Origin: Deltaproteobacteria bacterium
GTDB taxonomy: Bacteria; Desulfobacterota; Desulfobulbia; Desulfobulbales; Desulfocapsaceae
Direction: 5' to 3'
DNA: 36,361 nt
Assembly: GCA_024280265.1 (NCBI GenBank)
Contig: JAJRQL010000114.1
Location: 1-36,361 of the forward strand
In this document: one piece after another, positions 28,058-36,285 of the stretch
How positions within the stretch are numbered: position 1 is the stretch's first letter
Layout: each line of letters opens with the position of its first letter
Made by a program: the position numbers and the translations under genes
The notes under the pieces: model-generated
The model's input: only the letters and a program-made list of their open reading frames with translations
Database searches by the model: none
What the model was told of the DNA's origin: nothing

Positions 28058-29788
28058 TCATAAAAACGGAATTGTAAAAGTAATGGTGGTTCCTTGCCCC
28101 GGCTCAGAATCAATGATCATGCTGCCTCCAAAGTTATTCAGCCTCTCACGAACACTGAACAGTCCAAAACCCTTTTTTTTGGTCCCGACACGTTCCAGAC
28201 TGAAATCAGCAGCCATCCCGATCCCTTTGTCACTGACCGTGGTTAAGAGTTCACTGTCTCGTATTACAATTTCAATAGCAACTTCAGCGGACCGGGAATG
28301 TTTTACCACATTCAGTAAAAGTTCCCTGACGATCTGAAAGGCCATCACTGCCAGGGTTGAGTTGTCATCCTTTGGCACCTCACAGCACTGCAGATGGACC
28401 GTCAACTCATGCTGCTCTTTATAGACATCCACCAGCCATTCAAGGGCAGCACAAAGACCAATCTCATAGAGCATGGGTGGACTCAGCTCAAAGGTGAGTG
28501 TCCGCGCCTCCTGGATCAACTGACCAAGCAACCCGCTCAACTCCGCAGCCTCTTCTCTGTCAATAGCAGATGATGCTGTCGCCCCAAGGGCATCCAGACG
28601 CATCTTGACAATAGTAAGTGTCTGTCCTATACGATCGTGCAGATCACTGGCAAAACGCCTCCTTTCTGTCTCTTCTGAAGCCAGTAACTGGGAAGATAGG
28701 GCCCGTAAGCGCTGCTGGTAGGAAAAAAGCTTCTCGATCAGGCGGTTAATTTCATTATGGAGAATACCAATTTCATCCTGGGCCTCATTCTGACCCAACA
28801 GAGCAAGGTTACCACTGTCACGGATGGCAACAACATTGCGTGTTAAATCGCTTACCGGCCTGACAATAATCCGGTTCAAAAAGACCATGAGGAGAGTGAA
28901 AATCAAGAAGACTCCCAAGACACTGCCCAAAAACGCATAACTCACGGTCCTAAGACCCTGCTGACTGATTTCACGACTGATTTCCGCGCGAAGTAACAAG
29001 GCGGGATCTCCCCGAAGATCATTATAGACTGTGTACACAATAAGGGCATCTTTCTGTTCACTAAACTTCAGCTTCTCGGGTCCTTTCAACAGTTCTACTT
29101 CGTCGGGAGTCAACTCCGGGCCGACTTGATCCATGGGGGTCATGGTCCACGTTGTCTGGGTCTGTTCCTGTAACACCTTGATATAATCTTCATTCAAAAG
29201 GCGCCCCATGATCAGACGACCATGGCTCGGACCAGTGTTGTTGGTGCGTAAAATCGGCCGTGACGATACAAGCACGGGGCCATGATCAGACATAAAGAGT
29301 CCCCTGACAACCCTATCATCACTGGCAAGCAACTGATGATAAAGGGGCCATGTTTTCTCCGGAAAATCCTCCATCTGAACAACATTCTCACTCTCCAAGT
29401 CAACCGCTTTCCCATATACCACCTTGCCCCTGGCAGTTACATAAAAAATCAGGTGGATCTCATTGTCAACAAAAGTGGAGATCTGAAGATTTGAGCCAAT
29501 ATAGTCCTCATTTCCATCAATGATAAACTCATAGCTGTCATCCCAGGAAGACCAGTCATGGGTGAACTTGTCGAGGTAATGAATCTCTCTACCAAGAGCA
29601 TTGAAACACCGTTCAATATCTGTTTTTCCTTTACTCCGTTCAAGGGCAACATAACTGGGATACACAAAGAAATTGATCACTAACAACTGGGCCAGGATAA
29701 ATCCTGAAGCCACAATGACAAGAGTGATTAATAGCTTTTTCTGAAGAGACAACGATTGCTGCCTAGAGGGGGAAATAGACATAGGCAC
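28058..29788 (-). CDS. NarX/UhpB-type sensor histidine kinase with CHASE4-like sensor
   Basis: A 576-residue membrane kinase. A first membrane helix (about 18-43) is followed by a periplasmic region whose HDWSSWDDSYEFI segment is characteristic of CHASE4 sensor domains. A second helix (about 283-305) leads into a HAMP domain (IIVRPVSDLTRNV), then a HisKA_3 dimerisation helix with the phospho-acceptor His384 in FASDLHDRIGQTL, and an HATPase domain (ELLLNVVKHSRSAEV; DKGIGM; GFGLFSVRERL). This is the kinase class that pairs with NarL-type regulators, as found next door. The ligand is unknown. An alternative start two codons downstream (29782) is possible. Its upstream region contains a MITE-like repeat. 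Confidence 0.92.
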   Translation of the reverse strand: MPMSISPSRQQSLSLQKKLLITLVIVASGFILAQLLVINFFVYPSYVALERSKGKTDIERCFNALGREIHYLDKFTHDWSSWDDSYEFIIDGNEDYIGSNLQISTFVDNEIHLIFYVTARGKVVYGKAVDLESENVVQMEDFPEKTWPLYHQLLASDDRVVRGLFMSDHGPVLVSSRPILRTNNTGPSHGRLIMGRLLNEDYIKVLQEQTQTTWTMTPMDQVGPELTPDEVELLKGPEKLKFSEQKDALIVYTVYNDLRGDPALLLRAEISREISQQGLRTVSYAFLGSVLGVFLIFTLLMVFLNRIIVRPVSDLTRNVVAIRDSGNLALLGQNEAQDEIGILHNEINRLIEKLFSYQQRLRALSSQLLASEETERRRFASDLHDRIGQTLTIVKMRLDALGATASSAIDREEAAELSGLLGQLIQEARTLTFELSPPMLYEIGLCAALEWLVDVYKEQHELTVHLQCCEVPKDDNSTLAVMAFQIVRELLLNVVKHSRSAEVAIEIVIRDSELLTTVSDKGIGMAADFSLERVGTKKKGFGLFSVRERLNNFGGSMIIDSEPGQGTTITFTIPFL

Positions 29789-29816
29789 TTCATGACTGGA
29801 AAGAGGTGGGTTAATG

Positions 29817-29959
29817 AGTGTCCGTCCAAAAATGAGATTTTTCCCTCTAAATCGAGGCGTAGAAGAAATTTTACCGCAATCATATATCTGCTATTCCGGG
29901 GGTAAAATTTTAAACGCAAGGAGGAATCAGGAGAAAAAGACCCTTCCTGGACAGGCACC
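29817..29959 (+). mobile_element. MITE-like repeat, copy B
   Basis: A 143-bp copy of the element at 17573-17714. It starts AGTGTCCGTCCA and ends CTGGACAGGCACC, with GAAATTTTACCGCA in the first half as in copy A. No clear target duplication is visible. It lies 28 bp upstream of the sensor kinase start, in its promoter or leader region, so its insertion could affect expression. Confidence 0.62.
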
Positions 29960-30133
29960 AGTGAAGGCTGTTCTCCTGGCAATCTTATTCCAGTGACAAT
30001 ATATCATATATATACAACATACATTCAATATACGCCAATAAAACTGTCGAATAATGCCTGTAATTCCAGAGTAGAAACCCACCATGGGCATAAAACGAAG
30101 GGGGGAGAAATAAAAAAGATTGTTATAAGAGCT

Positions 30134-30176
30134 GGCCCGGTTTCAACCGAGTGACGAAACACAGTTGAACCAGGCC
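30134..30176 (-). terminator. Terminator-like hairpin after the DEAD-box helicase
   Basis: GGCC.GGTT(T)CAAC pairs with GTTGAACC.GGCC, a 12-bp stem with one mismatch and one bulge. On the minus strand a T-rich tract follows some 15-20 bases later, farther than in a standard terminator. Confidence 0.5.
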
Positions 30177-30183
30177 TGTGAAA

Positions 30184-31626
30184 TCACTTCTTCCGGACTA
30201 TCGTTTGTAATAGTGCCGCATCCGGTTCCACACATGGAAGTGTTTCACCAATGTACTCCTCGATATCCATAAGATAAAAGGAACTCTCCTCATCGGCAAA
30301 ACTGATGGATATACCATCGGCACCAGCTCGTCCGGTACGTCCGATCCTGTGGACATAATCCTCCGGTTCATAGGGAAGGGTATAATTGACCACATGGCTG
30401 ATACCGTCTATATGGATTCCGCGTCCAGCCACATCTGTAGCGACCAGGACTTTAATCTTGCCGCTGCGGAAGTTTTCCAGCCGGGCCGTTCTCTTCTGCT
30501 GTGGCACATCCCCTGTGAGCAATGTACAGCTCACACCATCTCGGCGAAGACGGTCATTGAGCCGCTTGGCGTCCCGCTTCATATTGGTGAAGATTATACC
30601 CCGATCACAGGGTTCACTGTTGATGATATTATACAGAACCAGGTACTTTTCATCCCTGGTGAGCGTATACACCACCTGCTGAACGGTTTCCACAGCAACC
30701 TGCTCTGCCTCAGTCTCTACGGAAACCGGATTCACACACCACTGTGAAGCCAGACGAGTCACCTCTTCAGTGAGGGTGGCGGAAAACATCATGGTTTGAC
30801 GTTTGTCCTTGTTGGGTATTTGGTGGATGATGGAACGAACGTCCGGGATAAAACCCATATCCAGCATCCGGTCAGCCTCATCAATCACCATGATTGCAGC
30901 TTCATTGAGCCGCACCACCCGTTTTCTGGAAAAATCCAGTAACCGTCCCGGTGTAGCCACCAGAATATCAACCGGCCTGTCACGAATATTTTTCTGCTGC
31001 CGTTCATAGTCAGTTCCGCCATAAGCCTCTGCAATACGCAGTGGGAGATACTTTCCGATATCTCTGGCATCCTTTACTATTTGAATAACAAGCTCTCTGG
31101 TTGGAGCGATGATAAGCGCACGCGGAGTCCCATTTTTACGTTTGCGCTGCTGTTCCCGGATCAGTCTGGCAAAGATCCCTATCAGAAAAACAGCACTTTT
31201 CCCGGTTCCTGTACTGGCCTTTCCAATAAGATCTTTGCCGGCGATAACGTCGGGCAGAGCCTTTCTCTGAATGGGTGTACAGTAGTTAAATTTGAGATCG
31301 GCAATGCCGTGCATGAGCCCGGCGGAAAGTCTAAAGTCATGAAAACGGGATTTTCCTTCCTGCGAGTCCACCGGAAACTGTGAGACACTCCACTTTGCTT
31401 TTCTACCTCTCCTTTGATTTTCCCGCACGGGAGCAGCCTCTTTTCGCTCTCCCCTCCTGTTATCAATCTTTTGCGCTGCAGGTTTTGCCACAACAGCGGC
31501 TGGCTTGAACACTTCAGGGTTCTGAGGCAGAACAGCCTGGAACACTGTTGCTACAACTCCACATTTTCGAGTGATACGGAGTCTTTTTCGTTTATTTTGT
31601 CGCTGTCTTATTTGTCTTTTATTCAT
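30184..31626 (-). CDS. DEAD-box ATP-dependent RNA helicase (RhlB-like)
   Basis: A 480-residue RNA helicase. A basic, low-complexity N-terminus (about residues 1-90, rich in Lys/Arg) precedes the core. Motifs appear in order: Q motif (FNYCTPIQRKALP), I (ASTGTGKS), Ia (APTRELV), Ib (TPGRL), II (DEAD), III (SAT), IV (GIIFTNMK), V (ATDVAGRGIHI) and VI (HRIGRTGRAG). The layout resembles RhlB/RhlE proteins used in RNA decay, ribosome assembly or cold growth. The ATG follows the NUDIX stop directly (TAAATG), so it is the last gene of a tight five-gene operon. Confidence 0.94.
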   Translation of the reverse strand: MNKRQIRQRQNKRKRLRITRKCGVVATVFQAVLPQNPEVFKPAAVVAKPAAQKIDNRRGERKEAAPVRENQRRGRKAKWSVSQFPVDSQEGKSRFHDFRLSAGLMHGIADLKFNYCTPIQRKALPDVIAGKDLIGKASTGTGKSAVFLIGIFARLIREQQRKRKNGTPRALIIAPTRELVIQIVKDARDIGKYLPLRIAEAYGGTDYERQQKNIRDRPVDILVATPGRLLDFSRKRVVRLNEAAIMVIDEADRMLDMGFIPDVRSIIHQIPNKDKRQTMMFSATLTEEVTRLASQWCVNPVSVETEAEQVAVETVQQVVYTLTRDEKYLVLYNIINSEPCDRGIIFTNMKRDAKRLNDRLRRDGVSCTLLTGDVPQQKRTARLENFRSGKIKVLVATDVAGRGIHIDGISHVVNYTLPYEPEDYVHRIGRTGRAGADGISISFADEESSFYLMDIEEYIGETLPCVEPDAALLQTIVRKK

Positions 31627-32121
31627 TTATTGAGAAACCTTGCGTAGTAGATCAATCCCATCAGGGGTAAATTCTTCTTTTTTATAAAGTTCAAAAATAT
31701 CTTTTATGTTCATAAAACAGCCAGATTCCACCTCTTCCTTCTGAAGCTGGAAAGGATCGTTATGAATACATCTGAAAATCCTGCCCCAGACCCGGTTATC
31801 GTCCTCTTCAAAATACTGGTCAAAAAGATGGCTGAAGCTGGCCGTAACCCCAAGCTCCTCAGCAAGTTCCCTGGCAGCTGATTCCTCGTAAGATTCTCCG
31901 GCAAGAACCACTCCTCCAGCTGCCACATCCCAACATGACGGGTAAAGATCTTTGCTGGCTGTCCGTTTCTGAAGGAAGAGCTCACCCTGCTCATTGAATA
32001 CCAGAATATAAGAGGCCCGATGAATCAAACCCTGCTGACGCATGATTCGTCTTGGCAGCACCTCTGTTTCCAGATTGTTTCGATCCACAATCTGGATGAT
32101 TTCTTCACCCGGATTATACAT
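31627..32121 (-). CDS. NUDIX hydrolase (YfcD-like)
   Basis: A 164-residue NUDIX protein with the complete signature GGVVLAGESYEESAARELAEELGV, satisfying GX5EX7REUXEEXGU, so the metal-binding catalytic helix is intact. The N-terminal part (EIIQIVDRNNLETEVLPRR) and HRASYILVFNEQGELFLQKR resemble the YfcD/IDI-like subgroup. Two starts are possible: GTG at 32145 and ATG at 32121; I prefer the ATG, preceded by GAGG and overlapping the previous gene by 8 bp. Substrate is unknown. Confidence 0.88.
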   Translation of the reverse strand: MYNPGEEIIQIVDRNNLETEVLPRRIMRQQGLIHRASYILVFNEQGELFLQKRTASKDLYPSCWDVAAGGVVLAGESYEESAARELAEELGVTASFSHLFDQYFEEDDNRVWGRIFRCIHNDPFQLQKEEVESGCFMNIKDIFELYKKEEFTPDGIDLLRKVSQ

Positions 32122-32761
32122 CTGCCTCAATCCCTGCGCGTTCACAGTGAGGGGTGCTGATGGTTGGAGGCCCGGTGATCAGCATCCGGGCAATGGTCAG
32201 TTTCACACGTGGATACAGGTGGAGCCTCTCTCCCATGAGCTCCCGCTCCACTGCAACCAGACGCTGCAAAAGAGGGGTTCGCTCCACATGGGGCGCCTGG
32301 GAATCGTGCACAAATTTCTTTTTCACAATCTTCTGACAACGGAAACAGCCGGGGAAACTGAGACTCTGGCCATCGGGGCGCCGCATAGATGCGGGAACTC
32401 CATGGGTTCTGCACACCATAAGACGATGACTGTACAGGGAACAGCGTCCATCATCAAGCAAGGGGCACATCACCTGGGGGCGCTCACCCCGGGCCTCAGC
32501 TGCCTCACACTCCACAACATACCTTTTCGAGCGCTCCATCAGCTCCTGCTGCCTCGCCTCATCCAACGCCCTGAAGCCCTCCCAGAGATAGGCCCATTCA
32601 CTGTACGTATGATGCAGGAAGTAAGAATCACAACAGTTATCGGGACAACCATCACAACTGAAACTGAGTTTCCTGGCTACCTTATCATAGTCAGACTCCA
32701 TGGCCTGGTAAATCTCACTTATCTCCCGGCTCAACTCCCGGCTTAGACGTAGTTCCTTCAT
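32114..32761 (-). CDS. YkgJ-family cysteine cluster protein
   Basis: A 215-residue protein with the cysteine pattern of the zinc/iron-chelating YkgJ (UPF0153) family: CDGCPDNCCDSYFLHHT near residue 34, then CPLLDDGRCSLYSHRLMVCRTHGVP and a CFRC pair further on. About nine Cys are placed to hold a metal or an iron-sulfur cluster; the cofactor is not known for certain. It overlaps the AMMECR1 gene by four bases (ATGA) and the NUDIX gene by eight, so it is internal to the operon. Confidence 0.82.
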   Translation of the reverse strand: MKELRLSRELSREISEIYQAMESDYDKVARKLSFSCDGCPDNCCDSYFLHHTYSEWAYLWEGFRALDEARQQELMERSKRYVVECEAAEARGERPQVMCPLLDDGRCSLYSHRLMVCRTHGVPASMRRPDGQSLSFPGCFRCQKIVKKKFVHDSQAPHVERTPLLQRLVAVERELMGERLHLYPRVKLTIARMLITGPPTISTPHCERAGIEADV

Positions 32762-33333
32762 CCCTTTTCCTCTTCAAAACATTGAGCCTGATAGATCTCG
32801 ATATCCGGGTGTTCTTCCCGCCAGGCCGTTTTGGCAAGCCCCGCCTTCTGACAGAGATGCTCCAGAAACTGCTCTGCATCGGGTAACTGTTCCCACACCT
32901 GGGGCAGAAAGGTGGCAGAAGCACCATGGAGACGCAGAATCACCCCGTCAATCCCGGGACGCAGTTTAGCGAGAAGGTCGTCGGCATCACGATACTCAAG
33001 GTGTTGCGGCACGCTTAACACAGAAATATCTATCTCCACGTCACCAAATTCTTCCGCAGTCAGGGAGGGAAACCGTGGATCACCAAAGGCTGCATTAATT
33101 GCATTTTTTGCCACACTATCGGCAATAGCTCCAGCAGGCACAAGATCTCCAATACAACCGCGTAGACTGCCATCCTTTTTCAAGGTGACAAAACCCCCAC
33201 ATTTTTCTTTGGGGAGCAACTCCTGCTGTGCCGTTTCATCCACAGCAAGTCCAAGCCGCTCTGCTATCACCTGCCTTGCATGCAGCAACAAGGCTCTTCC
33301 CTGTTTTTCGTTCAGTACTGAATCCATAGCCAT
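32758..33333 (-). CDS. AMMECR1-domain protein
   Basis: The 191 residues are a single AMMECR1 domain, recognised by GGFVTLKKDGSLRGCIGDL (the LRGCIG hallmark) and by FGDPRFPSLTAEEFGDVEIDISVLS. The molecular function of the family is not established; bacterial members are often found with MEMO-type and radical SAM genes, neither of which is present here. Start is ambiguous between GTG 33345, ATG 33333 and ATG 33327; 33333 avoids overlap with the upstream gene. The stop overlaps the YkgJ gene start. Confidence 0.86.
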   Translation of the reverse strand: MAMDSVLNEKQGRALLLHARQVIAERLGLAVDETAQQELLPKEKCGGFVTLKKDGSLRGCIGDLVPAGAIADSVAKNAINAAFGDPRFPSLTAEEFGDVEIDISVLSVPQHLEYRDADDLLAKLRPGIDGVILRLHGASATFLPQVWEQLPDAEQFLEHLCQKAGLAKTAWREEHPDIEIYQAQCFEEEKG

Positions 33334-33338
33334 CTGTA

Positions 33339-34373
33339 TCACCACTCAAGTCCAAGCATGAGACAGTTAATACCGCTGCCAATTCCGAGCATGGCAGCCT
33401 TTTCACCACGCCTGAAACAATCCTGCTCAATGGCCATGGCCAGGGTAATGGGTGCTGAAACAGAGCCAACATTCCCAAGTACCTCCAGGGTCTCAAAGTT
33501 CTTTTTCTGATCCAGGCCCAGAGACTCAAAAAGCAGCCTGGAATGGGCACTCCCCACCTGATGGCAGAAAAAACGATCAATATTATCACTATTCCAGCCG
33601 GGGACCGATGAAAATTCCTGCCAGGTATGATTCGCGGTCTCAACTCCCCGCACCAGCAGTTCCTCAGAGTCGGTGTTCATCAGGGTGGTATTTCCATTAC
33701 TCTGAGCCCCCTGACAGAGATCCGAATGTCTGGTATTGGCCTTCCAGGCTCCCCGAATAAGACGAGGTTTGTTCATGGTTGGCAGGAGGCTGCACATGTA
33801 GAGAGCCACAGCTCCTGAACCAATGGTCAGCGAGGCAAAGGCCGGTTTAATGTTCTTTCTGGTGAGACTCTCATCAGAAAGCAGAGATTTGATGGTCGAC
33901 TCCACCAGCTCCTCGGCGGTCTCTCCTGCCACCACCAGCCCATTACGAACATGACCAAGCTCAATCATATTGGCCAGCATAACCATACCGTCAAGAAAAC
34001 CAAGACAGGCATTGGAGATATCGAAGAGGAGACAATCTTCAGATAATCCCAGTTGATTATGGACAAAAGATGCCGTTGCCGGCTCCATCATATCCCGTGA
34101 AACCGAGGTGAAAATCAGACACTCGATGGATTCGGGGTCAATATCATCCTTATCCAGAACAGCCTGCCCTGCAAAAGCCGCTCCCTGGCTAGGCCTGGTA
34201 CCAGGTTCCCAGAGACGCCGCTCCCGTATCCCGCTCATCAACTCAAGCCGTCCGGCAGGAAGCTTCAAACGCTCGTAGAGTGGTGCCAGACGCCTTTCAA
34301 TATCATTAGAACCCAACACATGGGGGGGGAGCACATAGGCAAACGTATGAAGACAAACCTTTGAGTAATGCAT
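33339..34373 (-). CDS. OleA/FabH-like thiolase-fold condensing enzyme
   Basis: A 344-residue 3-oxoacyl-ACP synthase III-type protein. The nucleophile is Cys123 in DISNACLGFLDGM; the His lies in FFCHQVGSAHSRLL and the Asn in LGNVGSVSAP. Similarity is greater to OleA, the enzyme for head-to-head fatty acyl condensation in long-chain olefin synthesis, than to FabH: shared stretches include PLYERLKLPAGRLELMSGIRERRLW-type sequence, TSVSRDMMEPATASFV and LGIGSGINC. The Glu97 in MEPATAS sits 26 residues before Cys123, the same distance as catalytic Glu117 and Cys143 in Xanthomonas OleA. No oleB, oleC or oleD gene is in the window. It is the first gene of the five-gene operon. A dedicated fatty-acid or ketone role is inference. 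Confidence 0.82.
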   Translation of the reverse strand: MHYSKVCLHTFAYVLPPHVLGSNDIERRLAPLYERLKLPAGRLELMSGIRERRLWEPGTRPSQGAAFAGQAVLDKDDIDPESIECLIFTSVSRDMMEPATASFVHNQLGLSEDCLLFDISNACLGFLDGMVMLANMIELGHVRNGLVVAGETAEELVESTIKSLLSDESLTRKNIKPAFASLTIGSGAVALYMCSLLPTMNKPRLIRGAWKANTRHSDLCQGAQSNGNTTLMNTDSEELLVRGVETANHTWQEFSSVPGWNSDNIDRFFCHQVGSAHSRLLFESLGLDQKKNFETLEVLGNVGSVSAPITLAMAIEQDCFRRGEKAAMLGIGSGINCLMLGLEW

Positions 34374-34541
34374 AATTTTTCTATATCTGTTTTTTCAGGC
34401 CATAAACGCCATGGCTCTGTACTGTTCTCATCAAGCGGGCCGGATAGTAACACAAGGAGAATCCGCAACAGTTTTCAGCAAAGCGTAAATGTAGCAGGTA
34501 TAGCCGAGGAAAACAAGATAAGGATGGTGGCAACAGCCCGC

Positions 34542-35434
34542 TTATATCAACCTCACGGCAAGGAACACCTCCAGACGGCGTGCCAGCAGCGACACGGTAA
34601 AACAAAGCAGCAGATACATCAATGAGACGGTGAGCCACACTTCAATGGTGCGCTGGGTGGAGGATATTACCTGCAGGCCCTGAAAGGTGAGCTCCTGAAT
34701 GGAGATAATAGAGACGATGGAAGAGTACTTGATAGTGTTGATAAACTCATTGGCCAGAGGCGGCAGAACCTGCCTTGCCGCCTGGGGCAGAATAATAAAA
34801 CGCATCTGCTGCCACCAGGTCATGCCAAGAGAAGCCGATGCCTCCCACTGCCCTTTCTCAATGGCCTGAATACCAGCCCGGACAATCTCTGTAATGTAGG
34901 CGCCCTGAAAAAGGGCTACAGTAAAAACACCTGCGACAAATGGAGTAAACAGTGCTGGCGCTGCGATAAAAAAAGCCGCCCACTGCTGCCCGGTTTCTGA
35001 TCTGCTGCGTATAAAATTCTCAATCCCGAGAAGGGGCATAATCTGATCGGATACAAAAAAATAAAAGATGAAAACCAGTACCAGTGGCGGGATATTACGG
35101 ATCAACTCAACATAACTGCGCCCCAGCAGGCGAAAAAAAGCCGCTTTCTGGTACGTACAACACCCATGACCAGACCGATCAGAGTAGCAAGCAGCAGAGA
35201 CCAGAAACTGAGGCGGATGGTGGTGTAAAACCCCTGCATCAGAATATTGGAAACCCAGTGCCCCTTGTCCGCATCCCACCGAAACAGGTAGTTGGGTATC
35301 ACCCCCCAGTCCCAGTGATAAGAGAGCCCCACACTCACCCGATAAGTAATAAACCCCAGGAAAAGAAAAAGAGATGCCGTAACTACCGTGTCAAGCAGAA
35401 CACTCTTTTTTTTCACAAGATAGACGCCTGTCAT
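34542..35434 (-). pseudogene. Polar amino acid ABC transporter permease, frameshifted
   Basis: A HisM/GlnP-type inner-membrane permease. The 5' part (35434 to about 35133) starts MTGVYLVKKKSVLLDTVVT and includes the first two membrane segments and FYTTIRLSFWSLLLATLIGLVMG. The frame is lost at a run of seven A (35133-35139; T on the coding strand). One more base gives FFRLLGRSYVELIRNIPPLVLVF, the conserved EAA-loop lead-in, and continues to 34542, including the EAA-like GQWEASASLGMTWWQQMRFIILPQA. The repaired protein would be about 297 residues. The context is an amino acid uptake system with the binding protein directly upstream (17 bp). The ATPase subunit is not in the window. Confidence 0.86.
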
Positions 35435-35451
35435 TTACTCAACAGCCCTTT

Positions 35452-36285
35452 CTACTCAACATCAGCTACCCACTCCCTGGTTCCAAACCAATAGTTATGA
35501 CGCTCTTCCAGCCATCCCTCATGGCTGACGATGGTGATCCAGTTGTTGAAGAATGTAAGGGTATCAAAATCGCCCTTGCGTACTGCAAAACCGATGGGTT
35601 CCCTGGTAAAATTGGAACTAAGTGGAAGAAACATGGTGTCCGGATACCTGATAGCTTCATAGTTAGGCCGGGGAGAGGAACCAACCACGGAGTGGACATT
35701 CCCATTACGAAGCTCCTGATATGCCTGAGCCTCATCGTCAAAGAGTCGCAGTTTGGCCTGGGGCATATATTTCCTGGCGGCAGCCACCGCAGTTGTACCA
35801 AGTTTACAGGCAATCTCCACCTCAGGCCCGTTGAAATCTTTAAGGCTTGTAAATCCTGCGGCCTTCTCCCGGTGAGCCACAATTGCCATTCCTGAATAGT
35901 CATAGGGAATGGAAAAGTTCACCTTGAGTGCCCGTTTGGTCTGTATCCCCATGCCACCGATAATCACATCAAATTTCCCGGTGAGCAGCGCAGGAATTAT
36001 CCCTGCCCATTTGGTGGGCACAAACTCCACCTTTACCCCCATATCAGCAGCAAGTCTTCTTGCCACATCTATTTCAAAACCAACCAGTTCACCTTTTTTA
36101 TTTTTCATGGCCCATGGAAGAAAGGTGTCCATTCCCACCCGTAATACTCCACGTCGCATAACCTGATCTATGGTGGATTCTGCAATTAACTGGTTCTGTA
36201 ACTTTCCGGCCATGGCCGGGAAGCCAGCCAGCAATGTGGACAGCAGCACTATCAGGGCAAATAACAGCGTAACAGATTTCTTCAT
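35452..36285 (-). CDS. Periplasmic amino acid-binding protein (SBP_bac_3)
   Basis: A family 3 solute-binding protein of 277 residues for a polar amino acid ABC transporter. The N-terminus (MKKSVTLLFALIVLLSTLLAGFPAMA) is a signal peptide. The domain opens with RGVLRVGMDTFLPWAMKNKKGELVGFEIDVARRLA and continues with PALLTGKFDVIIGGMGIQTKRA, the standard ligand-pocket motifs. The frame is open to 36315, but ATG 36285 starts the signal peptide and follows GAGGAAAAGC. It precedes the permease gene. The ligand (for example glutamine, cystine or another amino acid) cannot be decided. Confidence 0.92.
   Translation of the reverse strand: MKKSVTLLFALIVLLSTLLAGFPAMAGKLQNQLIAESTIDQVMRRGVLRVGMDTFLPWAMKNKKGELVGFEIDVARRLAADMGVKVEFVPTKWAGIIPALLTGKFDVIIGGMGIQTKRALKVNFSIPYDYSGMAIVAHREKAAGFTSLKDFNGPEVEIACKLGTTAVAAARKYMPQAKLRLFDDEAQAYQELRNGNVHSVVGSSPRPNYEAIRYPDTMFLPLSSNFTREPIGFAVRKGDFDTLTFFNNWITIVSHEGWLEERHNYWFGTREWVADVE

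Larger units (their letters stand above)
29789..30183. other. 395-bp intergenic region with MITE-like copy and terminator
   Basis: No gene. It contains MITE-like copy B (29817-29959), an AT-rich stretch near 30000-30030 with no clear promoter elements, and the terminator-like hairpin of the helicase operon at 30134-30176. Confidence 0.7.

Noticed and set aside
29728-29982. Small minus-strand protein containing KISFLDGHSL
   Set aside because: The frame is provided by the MITE-like repeat and the kinase 5' end; it is most likely a repeat-derived artefact.
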